Assembly: GCF_011516945.1 (NCBI RefSeq)
Contig: NZ_WOTH01000003.1
Span: 62,001 to 126,000 of the forward strand
Reading direction: 5' to 3'
Source of the DNA: Acetobacter estunensis
GTDB lineage: Bacteria > Pseudomonadota > Alphaproteobacteria > Acetobacterales > Acetobacteraceae
DNA: 64,000 nucleotides
Made by a program: the position numbers and the translations under genes. The notes beneath the pieces are model-generated. The model was not told the DNA's origin and did not search any database. It saw nothing but the letters and a program-made list of their open reading frames with translations. Below, piece by piece: positions 7,661-16,798 of the stretch; positions within the stretch are counted from its first letter, which is position 1, and each line of letters begins with the position of its first letter.

Positions 7661-8707
7661 ATGTCCACCGCTGGCCAGCTTGCCACCACTTCACGATTGC
7701 CACGTGACTGCACGTTCGATGTGGCTGACTGGCAGATTCTTGCGCGTTGCTGGTATCCTGTCGCTCTGAGTCGGGAACTGGATGAGCAACCACTGGGCGT
7801 CACGCTTCTGGATGCACCACTCGTGTTGTATCGCGCGGAAGGAGGAATCGTGGTGGCGGACGATTTGTGCCTCCATCGCGGTGTGCCTTTGAGCATGGGC
7901 ACGGGCAATGGACACAGCATCGCCTGCGCCTATCATGGTTTTCGTTTCGGGGTGGGAGGGCGTTGCGTGCATGTCCCGGCCCACCCCGATAATGCCATTC
8001 CATCCAAGCTCAATCTGCGCACTTATCCTGCTGTGGAACGCTATGGTCTGATCTGGACCTGTCTCGCACCGGAGGGAGAGGCGGTCATTCCGCCCATGCC
8101 GCATTGGGATGAGAGCGGATTTCAGCAGATCAACTGCCCTTGGATCGATATCGCAGGATTTGCCGGACGGCAGGTGGAAGGCTTTATCGACGTTGCGCAT
8201 TTCGCTTTCGTGCACACCACCACTTTTGCCGATCCGAGCAATGCGGTCGTGCCTGCTTATGTGCCGAAAATGACGTCGGACGGGTTTGAGGCGGAGTATC
8301 GCAGTAGCGTCGCCAATTATCCCATCGGTCATGAGAAACCCACGCCTCCGGGGTTTGTGTGGTTGCGGCATTTTCGGGTGCATGTGCCGTTTGTCGCCAC
8401 GCTGGAAATCCATTTTCCCGAGAATGGGCGGCTGGTCATCATGAATGCTGCATCACCTGTCTCGGCCCGTAAGACGCGGATGTTCGCGCCCATCTGCCGC
8501 AACTTTGGACAGGATGTGCCGGTCGAGGATGTGTACGAATTTAATCGTCGCGTCTTTGAAGAAGATCGGGCTTTGGTCGAGGCACAGAAACCGGAAAATC
8601 TGCCACTCGATCCGACGCTGGAAGCGCATGTAATGGCAGACCGCAGTTCAATCGCTTACCGCCGTGCGCTTCGGAGCATGGGATTGAGCCGGTTCTTCAC
8701 GGCGTAA
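7661..8707 (+). CDS. Rieske-type aromatic ring-hydroxylating / O-demethylating oxygenase, alpha subunit
   Basis: A 348-residue oxygenase. The Rieske iron-sulfur ligands are Cys70-x-His72 (DLCLHRGVPLSMG) and Cys89-x2-His92 (CAYHGFRF), in the correct C-x-H/C-x2-H spacing. The catalytic domain holds EGFIDVAHFAFVHTT, with two histidines placed as mononuclear iron ligands. The length and architecture match vanillate O-demethylase and related monocomponent-alpha oxygenases (VanA/PobA type), which need a separate reductase. No reductase gene is beside it. It is monocistronic and converges, with 21 bases between stops, on the oxidoreductase/ATP-grasp pair, so it may act on the same or a related compound; that link is inference. 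The substrate is unknown. Confidence 0.88.
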   Translation: MSTAGQLATTSRLPRDCTFDVADWQILARCWYPVALSRELDEQPLGVTLLDAPLVLYRAEGGIVVADDLCLHRGVPLSMGTGNGHSIACAYHGFRFGVGGRCVHVPAHPDNAIPSKLNLRTYPAVERYGLIWTCLAPEGEAVIPPMPHWDESGFQQINCPWIDIAGFAGRQVEGFIDVAHFAFVHTTTFADPSNAVVPAYVPKMTSDGFEAEYRSSVANYPIGHEKPTPPGFVWLRHFRVHVPFVATLEIHFPENGRLVIMNAASPVSARKTRMFAPICRNFGQDVPVEDVYEFNRRVFEEDRALVEAQKPENLPLDPTLEAHVMADRSSIAYRRALRSMGLSRFFTA

Positions 8708-8728
8708 GACGTGCTTTGTTCGCAGTGT

Positions 8729-10051
8729 TCAGGCGAGCGTGGCAATAGGTGAGAAATTGGTCATGCCATAGCGGGCCAGTGTGGAAAGACAGGCCATGGC
8801 CTCATGTTTTCCCAAACTCTTGCCGTAAGGGATATTGCGACGGAACCGTTCTTCCAGGCGTGCGATATAGCCACGTCTGGACCATGGGCGTTGCAGAAGT
8901 TCTTCGACCAGTTCTGGATATTTCCAAGGTATATCAATGAAGGCCGGAATGGTGGAGTGGCTTTGCATTCCGGCGCGAAGGATCTGGGGAAATAGGGCGA
9001 TGACGGTTGGGTCCGGTGTGCCAGAAAAGGCGGGGCGAGTATTTTTCCTTATGTGGTGCAGCAGGCTGTGGGCAAGGGTGCTGCCTTTGTGAGAAAGATG
9101 GCCAATCTGTGTGAGACGCGGATTCAGTTCGATGAAATGATACGTGCCCGTGCGTGCGCATCGCATGAAATCAAGGCCGAAAAATCCCGACAGTCCGAGT
9201 TTTTGGCAAGTAATGCGGGCGGCATGTTCCATTTCATCGGATTGCGTTATCTCCACGATGGTGGCGGCACCCGTGCGTCCTTGATGGGCTAGGACATTTA
9301 CCGCCCGCGTATCGAGCACCTTTCCTTGCCAACAGGCCACCATGATATTCGCGGGACTGCCTTCAACATGAGCCTGCGCCATAACGGGGAAAGGCTGACG
9401 GAGTAGAGTGGCGTCAAGGAAAGAATGGGCGTCTCGATCTGCCAGCAAGAGACGCAGAGCGCTTTTTGATCGAATAGGACTGGAAAGACGGGTGAAGGCG
9501 TTTTCCATCTCGGCGTAGGTGTCAGCAATCGCTACGCCTGAACCACCCCAACTGCGATCCCGTTTCAGCACCCATGGGCCTGAGGTATGGGCGCACCATG
9601 TTTTCACATCGTCCAGACTCTTCATATTCGCAGCCTTCGGGGTGGAAATGCCTTCTGCCCGCAAGACTTCGATCAGTCTCAGGCGGGTCTTTATCAAAGA
9701 GAAGGCTGAAGAGTTTCCAAGAGAAGTTTCCAAAATCTCTCGGCATGTCTTCCCTTTTTCTGTTTTTATATCGGCAAGCTGATGGACTTGGTGCAAATCC
9801 AGAACGCTTCGATCATCTGCCGGAATGACCAGATCTGGTTTTAGTTCAGAAATGATATTGGCCAGAACAGGCACGGCCTGAAAAACAGGATAGGTGCGGA
9901 ATGTCGCAATCTTTTTCAGACAGTGCAGGGAATGTCCCGGAGGACACACGGCATGCACTTTTACCTCTTCTTCAAGGAAGGTCAGGGCAAGGCGTGTGAC
10001 GGAAGACCATCTTACCGATGAGATCAGCAGGACAGAGAAGTCTGTTGTCAT
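8729..10051 (-). CDS. ATP-grasp domain protein (carboxylate-amine ligase type)
   Basis: A 440-residue protein with an N-terminal domain resembling the PreATP-grasp fold, ending in KPDLVIPADDRSVLDLH, then an ATP-grasp core: PWVLKRDRSWGGSGVAIAD (nucleotide-binding lysine and glycine loop), MAQAHVEGSPANIMVACW, and GLDFMRC...YHFIELNPRLTQIGH, where the glutamate and asparagine bind magnesium. Such enzymes activate a carboxylate as acyl phosphate and couple it to an amine or thiol. A C-terminal extension of about 100 residues is not recognised. It follows the FAD oxidoreductase by 30 bases on the same strand, so the two form an operon. Both genes are less GC-rich than their surroundings, suggesting acquisition. 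Confidence 0.85.
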   Translation of the reverse strand: MTTDFSVLLISSVRWSSVTRLALTFLEEEVKVHAVCPPGHSLHCLKKIATFRTYPVFQAVPVLANIISELKPDLVIPADDRSVLDLHQVHQLADIKTEKGKTCREILETSLGNSSAFSLIKTRLRLIEVLRAEGISTPKAANMKSLDDVKTWCAHTSGPWVLKRDRSWGGSGVAIADTYAEMENAFTRLSSPIRSKSALRLLLADRDAHSFLDATLLRQPFPVMAQAHVEGSPANIMVACWQGKVLDTRAVNVLAHQGRTGAATIVEITQSDEMEHAARITCQKLGLSGFFGLDFMRCARTGTYHFIELNPRLTQIGHLSHKGSTLAHSLLHHIRKNTRPAFSGTPDPTVIALFPQILRAGMQSHSTIPAFIDIPWKYPELVEELLQRPWSRRGYIARLEERFRRNIPYGKSLGKHEAMACLSTLARYGMTNFSPIATLA

Positions 10052-10081
10052 GACAGGAGCCTTCCATTCAGATTTTGTGTG

Positions 10082-11347
10082 TCAGGATGCGGTGAGGGGA
10101 TACCTCTTTGAAAATGGGCGAGGAGAGTGTGTTGTTGAGGACAACGGTAAGAGCGGACTTGAGCGGGCTGTCAGTCTACGGGCCGTGAATCGCGCTCCCC
10201 ATGCAAAACGGAGCAATGGTCCAAAGCTTGCAGCGGCGGTAGGCCCAATAAAATGAAGTCCCGGCACAGTGCTTTCGAAATATCTGGAAAGAACCGGCAT
10301 GCCGTCTTCCGTTTCGATGTCCGGGAGTAGGTCGTGATCTAGGAACGGGAGACGCGAAAGGTCGATCCGTGCACCGGTTCCAGCTATTACGTGATCGACT
10401 TCTATTAACTGTCTTTCTTCTGTCGTGGAGTTCTCGAACTGGAGACGAATTTTCCCGTTATCGAGGGTGGCATCCTTCAGCATCAGGTTAAGATGTATGG
10501 GTACATGCTCGCGCACGGTCGCTCCCGTAACCCAGCCGGCGGCAGGTCCGAGATGTCCATGTGTGATGCGCAGCCGAAGATGGGAAGGCAGAAGATGGAA
10601 GACGTCAGGAAAGTCGCATGCCAGCCGCGAGCGCCAGCCTGTTCCCAGTCCTGAGCGGGGTTTTTTGATGCGTGTGATTACACGCTGAAGACCACTCAGG
10701 GAGCGGGGTGGATTATTGATCCAGATTTTGGGCTGTCGGGTAAATAGGGCAGCCTTGGCTCCCGCTTTATGCAGGAAGTAAGCTGCATCGACAGCGGAGG
10801 AGCCTCCTCCGATGACAGCGACTTTTTTCCCAGAGAAGTGTTCGTATGAGAGAAGATCGAATGTGTGATGGACTCTTTCGGAAGGCAGAGCCTGAAGAGG
10901 TTGGGGGCGTTGTGCAAAAGGACCGATCCCAACAGCTATGACGACGTTGGTTGTACGGACGGTGTCGCCGTTTTCGAGTGCGACATTAAAGCCTGTGCGT
11001 GTCCGAACGAGGTGCGTCACCTGCATCAATTCAAGTTCGGGCACATGTTGGCGTTGGAAGTATTCTCCGTAATCCGCAAATACCTTCGCCTTAATAGGGA
11101 CGCCGATAGGCGCGTAAGAATAGCCATGTTCTGCGCAGAACCGGTTCAATGTGCTGGTTCTGGCGGGATCGAAGAGGTCGAGAGCGAAGCCTTCGGCCTT
11201 GAGTGGTAATTCACAAGGCACATGATCGCGCCAGAACGCCATCGGGCGGCCGAATATACGAAAATCAGCGCCTTTTTTATGCAAGTGAGCGGCGAGTGAA
11301 AGTCCGTAGGGACCAGCGCCTATAATGACGGTATCCGTAATCATCAT
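10082..11347 (-). CDS. FAD/NAD(P)-dependent oxidoreductase, flavin monooxygenase-like
   Basis: A 421-residue two-dinucleotide-domain flavoprotein. The FAD-binding fingerprint is VIIGAGPYGLSLAAHLHKKG (residues 7-26), and a second nucleotide site is AVIGGGSSAVDAAYFLHKAG (mid-protein). It also has RPMAFWRDHVP and a closing ATG-like motif GLHFIGPTAAASFGPLLRF that ends the FAD site. The pattern resembles N-hydroxylating and Baeyer-Villiger flavoprotein monooxygenases, but I cannot tell hydroxylase from dehydrogenase. It heads the operon with the ATP-grasp gene. The last 25 residues (SSPLLPLSSTTHSPRPFS) look like a degenerate tail. The 240 bases upstream are AT-rich and presumably carry the promoter. 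Confidence 0.87.
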   Translation of the reverse strand: MMITDTVIIGAGPYGLSLAAHLHKKGADFRIFGRPMAFWRDHVPCELPLKAEGFALDLFDPARTSTLNRFCAEHGYSYAPIGVPIKAKVFADYGEYFQRQHVPELELMQVTHLVRTRTGFNVALENGDTVRTTNVVIAVGIGPFAQRPQPLQALPSERVHHTFDLLSYEHFSGKKVAVIGGGSSAVDAAYFLHKAGAKAALFTRQPKIWINNPPRSLSGLQRVITRIKKPRSGLGTGWRSRLACDFPDVFHLLPSHLRLRITHGHLGPAAGWVTGATVREHVPIHLNLMLKDATLDNGKIRLQFENSTTEERQLIEVDHVIAGTGARIDLSRLPFLDHDLLPDIETEDGMPVLSRYFESTVPGLHFIGPTAAASFGPLLRFAWGARFTARRLTARSSPLLPLSSTTHSPRPFSKRYPLTAS

Positions 11348-11534
11348 GACATCCCCTTAAGGTAATGCCGTCCCTTCTTCCGGTTCATGATTGAGGAAGA
11401 AGGGACAATCACGTTGCTTAAAAGCCCAAAGGGAGGACGCGGCATTCTTAATATAACGCTATGGTGTCATGATTGAGAAAGGAATTAAAAAATATATAAG
11501 TACTCATAATTTTGAATTGGCAGTATGCGTTGGA

Positions 11535-11565
11535 TAAAAAAAGGGACCGCGTTTCCGCGATCCCT
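11535..11565 (-). terminator. Intrinsic terminator of clpB
   Basis: Read on the minus strand, a 10-bp stem (one wobble) closes on a GAAA tetraloop (stem halves 11542-11551 and 11556-11565) and is followed by seven T residues. It lies about 25 bases after the clpB stop codon. Confidence 0.92.
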
Positions 11566-11590
11566 TTCTTGTGAGCCGATGGTGGAAGGA

Positions 11591-14200
11591 TCAGGCGAGA
11601 ACCGTTGCCGCCTCTCGTCCGTTGATCGTCAGCCCATCGCCGTTGGCGGAGATATTGACCTCTTCGCCGTCATGAATGCTGCCTTCCAGCAGAAGTTCAG
11701 CCAGCGGGTTTTGCAAGCTGCGCTGCACGACACGTTTGAGCGGACGCGCGCCATAGACCGGATCGTAGCCCTCGTTGGCCAGCCACTGATGCGCCAGATC
11801 GTCCAGCTTGAGCGTAATGCTGCGGTCTGTGAGCAGGCTTTGCAGACGCGCGATCTGGATATCCACGATGTGAGTCATGTCCTTCTTCTGCAGACGCGAG
11901 AACAGGACGATCTCATCCAGCCGGTTGAGGAACTCGGGACGGAAATGCGCCCGTACCGCTTCCATCACCTGCGCGCGCACCATGTCGGTGCTCTCGCCTT
12001 CCGGCTGGTGGGCCAGCACATCGGAGCCGAGGTTGCTGGTCAGGACGATCAGCGTGTTGCGGAAGTCCACCGTGCGTCCCTGACCATCGGTCAGACGGCC
12101 ATCGTCGAGCACCTGAAGAAGGATGTTGAAGACATCGGGATGGGCCTTCTCGATCTCATCGAACAGAATGACCTGGTAGGGTCTGCGCCGCACAGCCTCG
12201 GTCAGCACGCCGCCTTCCTCATAACCGACATAGCCCGGAGGGGCGCCGATCAGGCGGGCGACGGAGTGCTTCTCCATGAACTCGCTCATGTCGATACGAA
12301 GAAGCGCCTTCTCGTCATCGAACAGGAACTCGGCCAGAGCCTTCGTCAGTTCGGTCTTGCCCACGCCGGTCGGGCCGAGGAACAGGAACGAGCCGATCGG
12401 ACGGTTCGGATCCTGAAGTCCGGCACGAGCACGACGCACCGCGTTGGCCACGGCTTTGAGCGCGGGCTCCTGCCCGACCACACGTTTGCGGAGTTCATCT
12501 TCCATCCGCAGCAGCTTGGCACGCTCGCCTTCCACCATGCGATCTACAGGCACGCCGGTCCAGCGAGAGACGACGGAGGCAATGCTCTGTTCGGTCACGG
12601 CCTGCGAAACGAGATCGCCCGAGGGACCGCTCTGGTCTTCTTCTTCCTGAGCCTTGGCGATCTTGGCTTCCAGATCCGGGATCACGCCATACATCAACTC
12701 GGACGCACGACCGAGATTACCCTGACGCTGCGCGACTTCGACATTCGAACGCGCTTCGTCCAACTGTTCTTTCAGCTTCTGAACAGCGTTCACACGATCT
12801 TTTTCGGCGTGCCACGCGGCGTTCAGAGCGTCCGACTTCTCTTCAAGGTCGGCCAGTTCGGCATCGACCTTTTCAAGTCGCTCGCGCGACGCGGAGTCGT
12901 CTTCCTTGCGGAGTGCTTCACGCTCGATCTTGAGCTGAATGACGCGGCGATCCAGTTCGTCCAGTTCTTCCGGCTTGCTGTCGATCTGCATCCGCAAGCG
13001 GCTTGAAGCCTCGTCGATCAGATCGATCGCTTTGTCGGGAAGGAAGCGATCCGTGATGTAGCGGTTCGACAGCGTGGCGGCAGCCACCAGTGCGCCGTCC
13101 GCGATACGTACCCCGTGGTGAAGTTCGTACTTTTCCTTGATGCCGCGCAGGATCGAGATCGTGTCTGCCACCGAAGGCTCACCCACGAAGACCGGCTGGA
13201 ACCGGCGGGCAAGGGCCGCGTCCTTCTCGATGTATTTGCGATACTCATCCAGCGTGGTCGCACCGATGCAATGCAGCGTGCCGCGTGCCAGTTCCGGCTT
13301 GATGAGATTGGACGCATCCATCGCACCATCGGACCGGCCTGCACCGACCAGCGTGTGCATCTCGTCGATGAACAGGATGATCTGCCCCTCGGCGGCTTCG
13401 ATCTCCTTGAGGACGGCTTTCAGGCGTTCCTCGAATTCACCGCGATATTTCGCGCCGGCAATCAGCGCGCCCATGTCGAGCGAGAGCAGCTTCTTGTTGC
13501 GCAGGGCTTCGGGCACATCGCCATTGACGATACGCTGGGCCAGCCCTTCTACGATAGCGGTCTTACCCACACCCGGCTCACCGATCAGCACGGGATTGTT
13601 CTTGCTGCGACGTGCGAGAACCTGAATGGCGCGACGGATTTCCTCGTCACGGCCAATCACGGGATCGAGTTTGCCCGCCTGCGCCACGGCGGTCACGTCG
13701 CGGGCGTATTTCTTGAGCGCGTCGAATCCGGCCTCAGCGTTCTCGCTGGTCACGGTGCGGCCTTTGCGGACAGCGGTGACGGCCTTTTCAAGAGCCTCGG
13801 CGGACGCACCGTTATCTTTCAACGCACGTCCGGCATCCGTGTCCGATGCGGCGATAGCCACAAGTAGACGGTCCTGAGCGACGAAGGAATCGCCGGCCTT
13901 CTGGGCGGCCTGTTCGGCGTTGTCGAGCAGGCGCACGAGATCCGGCGTGGCCTGCGGCTGTCCAGCGCCACCGCCCTGCACTTTCGGCAGCTTGGCAAGA
14001 GCCTGCTCCACAGCGGCGAGGGCACCGAGAGGGTTACCGCCGGCGGCCTTGATCAGAGAAGAGGCTGCCCCTTCATTGTCATCCAGCAGCGCCTTGAGCA
14101 GATGCTCGGGCGTCAGTTGCTGATTGTATTCGCGAAGCGCGATGGTCTGGGCAGCCTGAAGAAAGCCGCGCGACCGTTCGGTAAATTTCTGTATGTCCAT
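11591..14200 (-). CDS. clpB: ATP-dependent disaggregase ClpB
   Basis: A full-length 869-residue Hsp100 chaperone that works with DnaK to extract proteins from aggregates in the cytoplasm. The N-terminal repeat domain ([11 protein letters not shown]) is followed by AAA module 1 (Walker [14 protein letters not shown], Walker [11 protein letters not shown]), the ClpB-specific coiled-coil middle domain (about residues 400-530, rich in [18 protein letters not shown] heptads), and AAA module 2 (Walker [15 protein letters not shown], Walker [12 protein letters not shown]). Length and order are as in other ClpB proteins; it lacks the ClpP-binding loop of ClpA. It has its own terminator and a candidate RpoH promoter, so it is a single-gene heat-shock unit. 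Confidence 0.98.
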   Translation of the reverse strand: MDIQKFTERSRGFLQAAQTIALREYNQQLTPEHLLKALLDDNEGAASSLIKAAGGNPLGALAAVEQALAKLPKVQGGGAGQPQATPDLVRLLDNAEQAAQKAGDSFVAQDRLLVAIAASDTDAGRALKDNGASAEALEKAVTAVRKGRTVTSENAEAGFDALKKYARDVTAVAQAGKLDPVIGRDEEIRRAIQVLARRSKNNPVLIGEPGVGKTAIVEGLAQRIVNGDVPEALRNKKLLSLDMGALIAGAKYRGEFEERLKAVLKEIEAAEGQIILFIDEMHTLVGAGRSDGAMDASNLIKPELARGTLHCIGATTLDEYRKYIEKDAALARRFQPVFVGEPSVADTISILRGIKEKYELHHGVRIADGALVAAATLSNRYITDRFLPDKAIDLIDEASSRLRMQIDSKPEELDELDRRVIQLKIEREALRKEDDSASRERLEKVDAELADLEEKSDALNAAWHAEKDRVNAVQKLKEQLDEARSNVEVAQRQGNLGRASELMYGVIPDLEAKIAKAQEEEDQSGPSGDLVSQAVTEQSIASVVSRWTGVPVDRMVEGERAKLLRMEDELRKRVVGQEPALKAVANAVRRARAGLQDPNRPIGSFLFLGPTGVGKTELTKALAEFLFDDEKALLRIDMSEFMEKHSVARLIGAPPGYVGYEEGGVLTEAVRRRPYQVILFDEIEKAHPDVFNILLQVLDDGRLTDGQGRTVDFRNTLIVLTSNLGSDVLAHQPEGESTDMVRAQVMEAVRAHFRPEFLNRLDEIVLFSRLQKKDMTHIVDIQIARLQSLLTDRSITLKLDDLAHQWLANEGYDPVYGARPLKRVVQRSLQNPLAELLLEGSIHDGEEVNISANGDGLTINGREAATVLA

Positions 14201-14294
14201 ATTCCTGTGTGTCCCTAATGTTTCAGGCGACGGTCAGGCCTCGTCCAACGTCCCTCCCGGAGGCAACGTGGCTTTGGTCTTGATCATGAAAACG

Positions 14295-14322
14295 ATATGG
14301 GAACGGAAAGCAAAAGAACAAG
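14295..14322 (-). promoter_or_regulatory. Candidate RpoH (sigma-32) promoter of clpB
   Basis: On the minus strand the sequence reads CTTG (14319-14322), 17 bases, then CCCATAT (14295-14301). This fits the alphaproteobacterial heat-shock consensus CTTG-N17/18-CYTATNT with one change, and lies about 95 bases before the clpB start codon. A similar element precedes hsp20 near 36.6 kb. Confidence 0.65.
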
Positions 14323-14445
14323 ACCCTGTCTGGTATGTCGGCAGCCCTGCCATGCAGGAGAGTGCCGCGTGGCGCGGTCGAATCCTTAACTTTTCCTGCA
14401 TTTCTCTGTGTCACAGAACGTCGTTCATCTTTTTCGGCGGACGGA

Positions 14446-15324
14446 ATGCGCAGGAAGTTAGGGATTGCCATTACGGCGCGGCAGGGTGGTGATGCTCTGC
14501 ATCAGCAGATCGGACGCATTGGAGGGATGTGCGCAACAGACCCTCATCTTCTGGTCTGCGATGACGGTCTTCCCCCGGAAGCTCTGAGCATGCTGGATGA
14601 TGAAAGGGTGCGTTGGGTGGGCGGAGCGGCCCGTGAGGCGGCATGGAACCGGAATCGCGGGCTTTATGGGCTTTTCACCTTTACCGACGTCGATGCTGTT
14701 CTGCTGATGGAAGAGGGAGTCGTGCCGGCCATTCAGGGATGGGAACTGGAATGGCTGGAGGGGGCGTTGCGTTACGGCGTCATCGGGTTGGTTCCGCCTG
14801 ATGTCCCCGTCTGGGAAACAGGTGGAGCCTGCACGGCAGAAGAACCCGGCCTGCTCCGTAGCGTGCATGGCGCGTGTTTCGCCGTCAGCCGGGAGGCATT
14901 CGGTGCGGTGGGCTTCATGGATACGCGAATGACTTCGGCGGTCAGCATGCATGAAGATTACATGATTCGGCAGGTCAGGGCGGGTTATGGCGGTGTGATG
15001 CTGGCGCGCGAGGCGTGGTTTCTGGCGATCTCGGGCGGCATTGCTCGGGTGCCGGAGTTCAGCGAAACGACGCCTCTTCCCGTAGAGTACGAAACACCTG
15101 TCTGGTGTCCGGCATGGCACACGGAACAGGAGAGGGGCGTTTTCCTGTCCGAGTTTGCTGAACTGACCACGCGCCATCCGTCCCCGATTGAAGCGCTGGT
15201 GCGGAACTTCGACTCTGAGGCGTATCTGCTGGCCAATCCCGATGTGCGGGCTGCCTCCATGGACGGGGTGGGGCATTATCTGCGTTATGGGCGCGCTGAG
15301 AGCCGGCCTTTACGGCCAGTCTGA
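14446..15324 (+). CDS. Glycosyltransferase-like protein with C-terminal NPDV motif
   Basis: A 292-residue protein from ATG 14446 (MRRKLGIAITARQGGDALHQQ), preceded by GGACGGA; the frame is open upstream but that segment reads poorly. The N-terminal two thirds resemble the nucleotide-sugar half of GT-A glycosyltransferases: an IAIT strand, an LVCDDG and a FTDVDAVLLMEEGV acidic patch. HGACFAVSREAFGAVGFMD strongly resembles the family 2 GACMAFRREVFEEVGGFDE-type signature. The C-terminus carries FDSEAYLLANPDVRAA and GHYLRYGRAESR, a short module found at the ends of many bacterial secreted and glycosyltransferase proteins. The acceptor is unknown; surface polysaccharide or protein glycosylation is a guess. 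It is divergent from clpB and converges on rnhA. Confidence 0.72.
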   Translation: MRRKLGIAITARQGGDALHQQIGRIGGMCATDPHLLVCDDGLPPEALSMLDDERVRWVGGAAREAAWNRNRGLYGLFTFTDVDAVLLMEEGVVPAIQGWELEWLEGALRYGVIGLVPPDVPVWETGGACTAEEPGLLRSVHGACFAVSREAFGAVGFMDTRMTSAVSMHEDYMIRQVRAGYGGVMLAREAWFLAISGGIARVPEFSETTPLPVEYETPVWCPAWHTEQERGVFLSEFAELTTRHPSPIEALVRNFDSEAYLLANPDVRAASMDGVGHYLRYGRAESRPLRPV

Positions 15325-15329
15325 CCCGT

Positions 15330-15800
15330 TCAGCCCTGTTCGATGCGAATACGGGCTTCCGTCGCAAGTTGATCCACGCGCTCGTTCTCAGGCACACCGG
15401 AATGTCCCCGCACCCAATGCCACGAGACGTCATGCGGTTTTACGGCGTCCAGCAGCCTGCGCCACAAATCCATGTTTTTCACCGGATCGCCCGAGGCATT
15501 GCGCCAGTTGCGACGCACCCAGCCCGTGTGCCAGCGCGTGATGCCGTTCTTGACGTATTCGCTGTCGGTGTGGATGGCCACGATGCAGGGACGAGTGAGC
15601 GCTTCGAACGCTTCTGCGGCGGCTGTCAGTTCCATGCGGTTGTTGGTGGTTTCCGTCTCACCGCCGGAAAGCTCGCGTTCGCGTCCCTTGCAGCGCAGGA
15701 GCACGCCCCAGCCGCCGGGGCCGGGATTGGGCCGACAGCCGCCATCGGTCCATATTTCGACGAGAGGAGATTCGTCGGAACCTTTCTCGATGTCAGACAT
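15330..15800 (-). CDS. rnhA: Ribonuclease HI
   Basis: A 156-residue enzyme that cuts the RNA strand of RNA-DNA hybrids, removing replication primers and R-loops. The catalytic carboxylates are visible in [17 protein letters not shown] (first Asp), [12 protein letters not shown] (Glu), HTDSEYV (second Asp), and the final histidine/aspartate region [17 protein letters not shown]. Length is standard. Its start overlaps the end of thrB by 8 bases, so it is translated as the last gene of ispH-thrB-rnhA, an order conserved in many Alphaproteobacteria. Confidence 0.98.
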   Translation of the reverse strand: MSDIEKGSDESPLVEIWTDGGCRPNPGPGGWGVLLRCKGRERELSGGETETTNNRMELTAAAEAFEALTRPCIVAIHTDSEYVKNGITRWHTGWVRRNWRNASGDPVKNMDLWRRLLDAVKPHDVSWHWVRGHSGVPENERVDQLATEARIRIEQG

Positions 15801-16785
15801 GAACGGGGTTCACAGACATGTCGGACAGAAAAACGCGGAGCTTTTTGACGTAATCCATGGGGTCCTTGCGGGTGACCAACGCTCCAGCAGGCGTGTTCAC
15901 CCAGTCATACAGACGTGTCAGGGCGAAACGGAGAGCGCCACCCGCACACAAGGCAGGAAGGGCATCGTGTTCGGCTGAGGTGAGGGGACGCACGCTCTCA
16001 TATCCTGCCAGCAGCGCGTCGCGACGAGCCGTGTCGAAATGCCCAGTCTCATCGAAACACCAAGCATTGAGGCAGATAGCAACGTCATAAGCCAGCAGAT
16101 CGGTGCAGGCGAAATAGAAGTCGATGATTCCCGATACGCGGCCATCGAGGAAGAAAGCGTTGTCTGGGAAGAGGTCGGCATGGATCTGCCCACGTGGCAG
16201 TACTGCCGGATCGGAAGATGGGGGCCATGCGGACAGAATGCGCTTCAGAGCGAGGCGAAGCTCGGCGGTCAGGCCTGGAAACGTCTCTTCCGTTCCCTGC
16301 GAAGCGGCGGCTTTGTCCAGTAAAGGCTGCCATGCGGTAGGACCGAGGCCGTTGGCGCGGGTTGGCGCATAGGTCGTGCCGGCCTCATGCAATCGGGCAA
16401 GCGCCTCACCCAGTGGGCCGCAATGCTCCACCTGCACATGCCGGGGCCAGACGCCGGGAAGAAAGGTAGTGATGGCGGCGGGACGCCCCGCCAGTTCACG
16501 CAGGGCATTGCCGTCACGTCCCGCTACAGGCAGAGGGCAGGACACGCCGTGCGTGGCGAGATGCTCCATCAGTCCGAGGAACCATGGCAGTTCCGCCGGG
16601 TTCACCCGCCGTTCGTAAAGCGTGAGGATAAAATCCCGGGCGACGCCGTCTTTTTCGGTGCGGAGGAGGAAGTTACTGTTCTCGACGCCCTCCGCGATGC
16701 CGCGAAAGGCCACGAGATGCCCGATGTCGTAGTCGGTCAGGAACGAGGAGAGTTCCTCGTCCCCGACCTCGGTATAGACGGCCAT
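15793..16785 (-). CDS. thrB: Homoserine kinase, ThrB (aminoglycoside phosphotransferase-fold type)
   Basis: A 330-residue enzyme of the APH/choline kinase fold that phosphorylates homoserine with ATP on the way to threonine. The N-terminus [16 protein letters not shown] is typical of this alphaproteobacterial ThrB, followed by GVENSNFLL (nucleotide site), and the catalytic loop [18 protein letters not shown] and metal-binding [10 protein letters not shown]. It is unrelated to the GHMP-fold ThrB of enterobacteria. It starts 13 bases after ispH and overlaps rnhA, so the three are co-transcribed. Confidence 0.95.
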   Translation of the reverse strand: MAVYTEVGDEELSSFLTDYDIGHLVAFRGIAEGVENSNFLLRTEKDGVARDFILTLYERRVNPAELPWFLGLMEHLATHGVSCPLPVAGRDGNALRELAGRPAAITTFLPGVWPRHVQVEHCGPLGEALARLHEAGTTYAPTRANGLGPTAWQPLLDKAAASQGTEETFPGLTAELRLALKRILSAWPPSSDPAVLPRGQIHADLFPDNAFFLDGRVSGIIDFYFACTDLLAYDVAICLNAWCFDETGHFDTARRDALLAGYESVRPLTSAEHDALPALCAGGALRFALTRLYDWVNTPAGALVTRKDPMDYVKKLRVFLSDMSVNPVHV

Positions 16786-16798
16786 TGCTACCCTGTGT

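Noticed and set aside
11525-13006. Plus-strand 493-codon frame opposite clpB
   Set aside because: Shadow of clpB, which has all family motifs, a terminator and a promoter.
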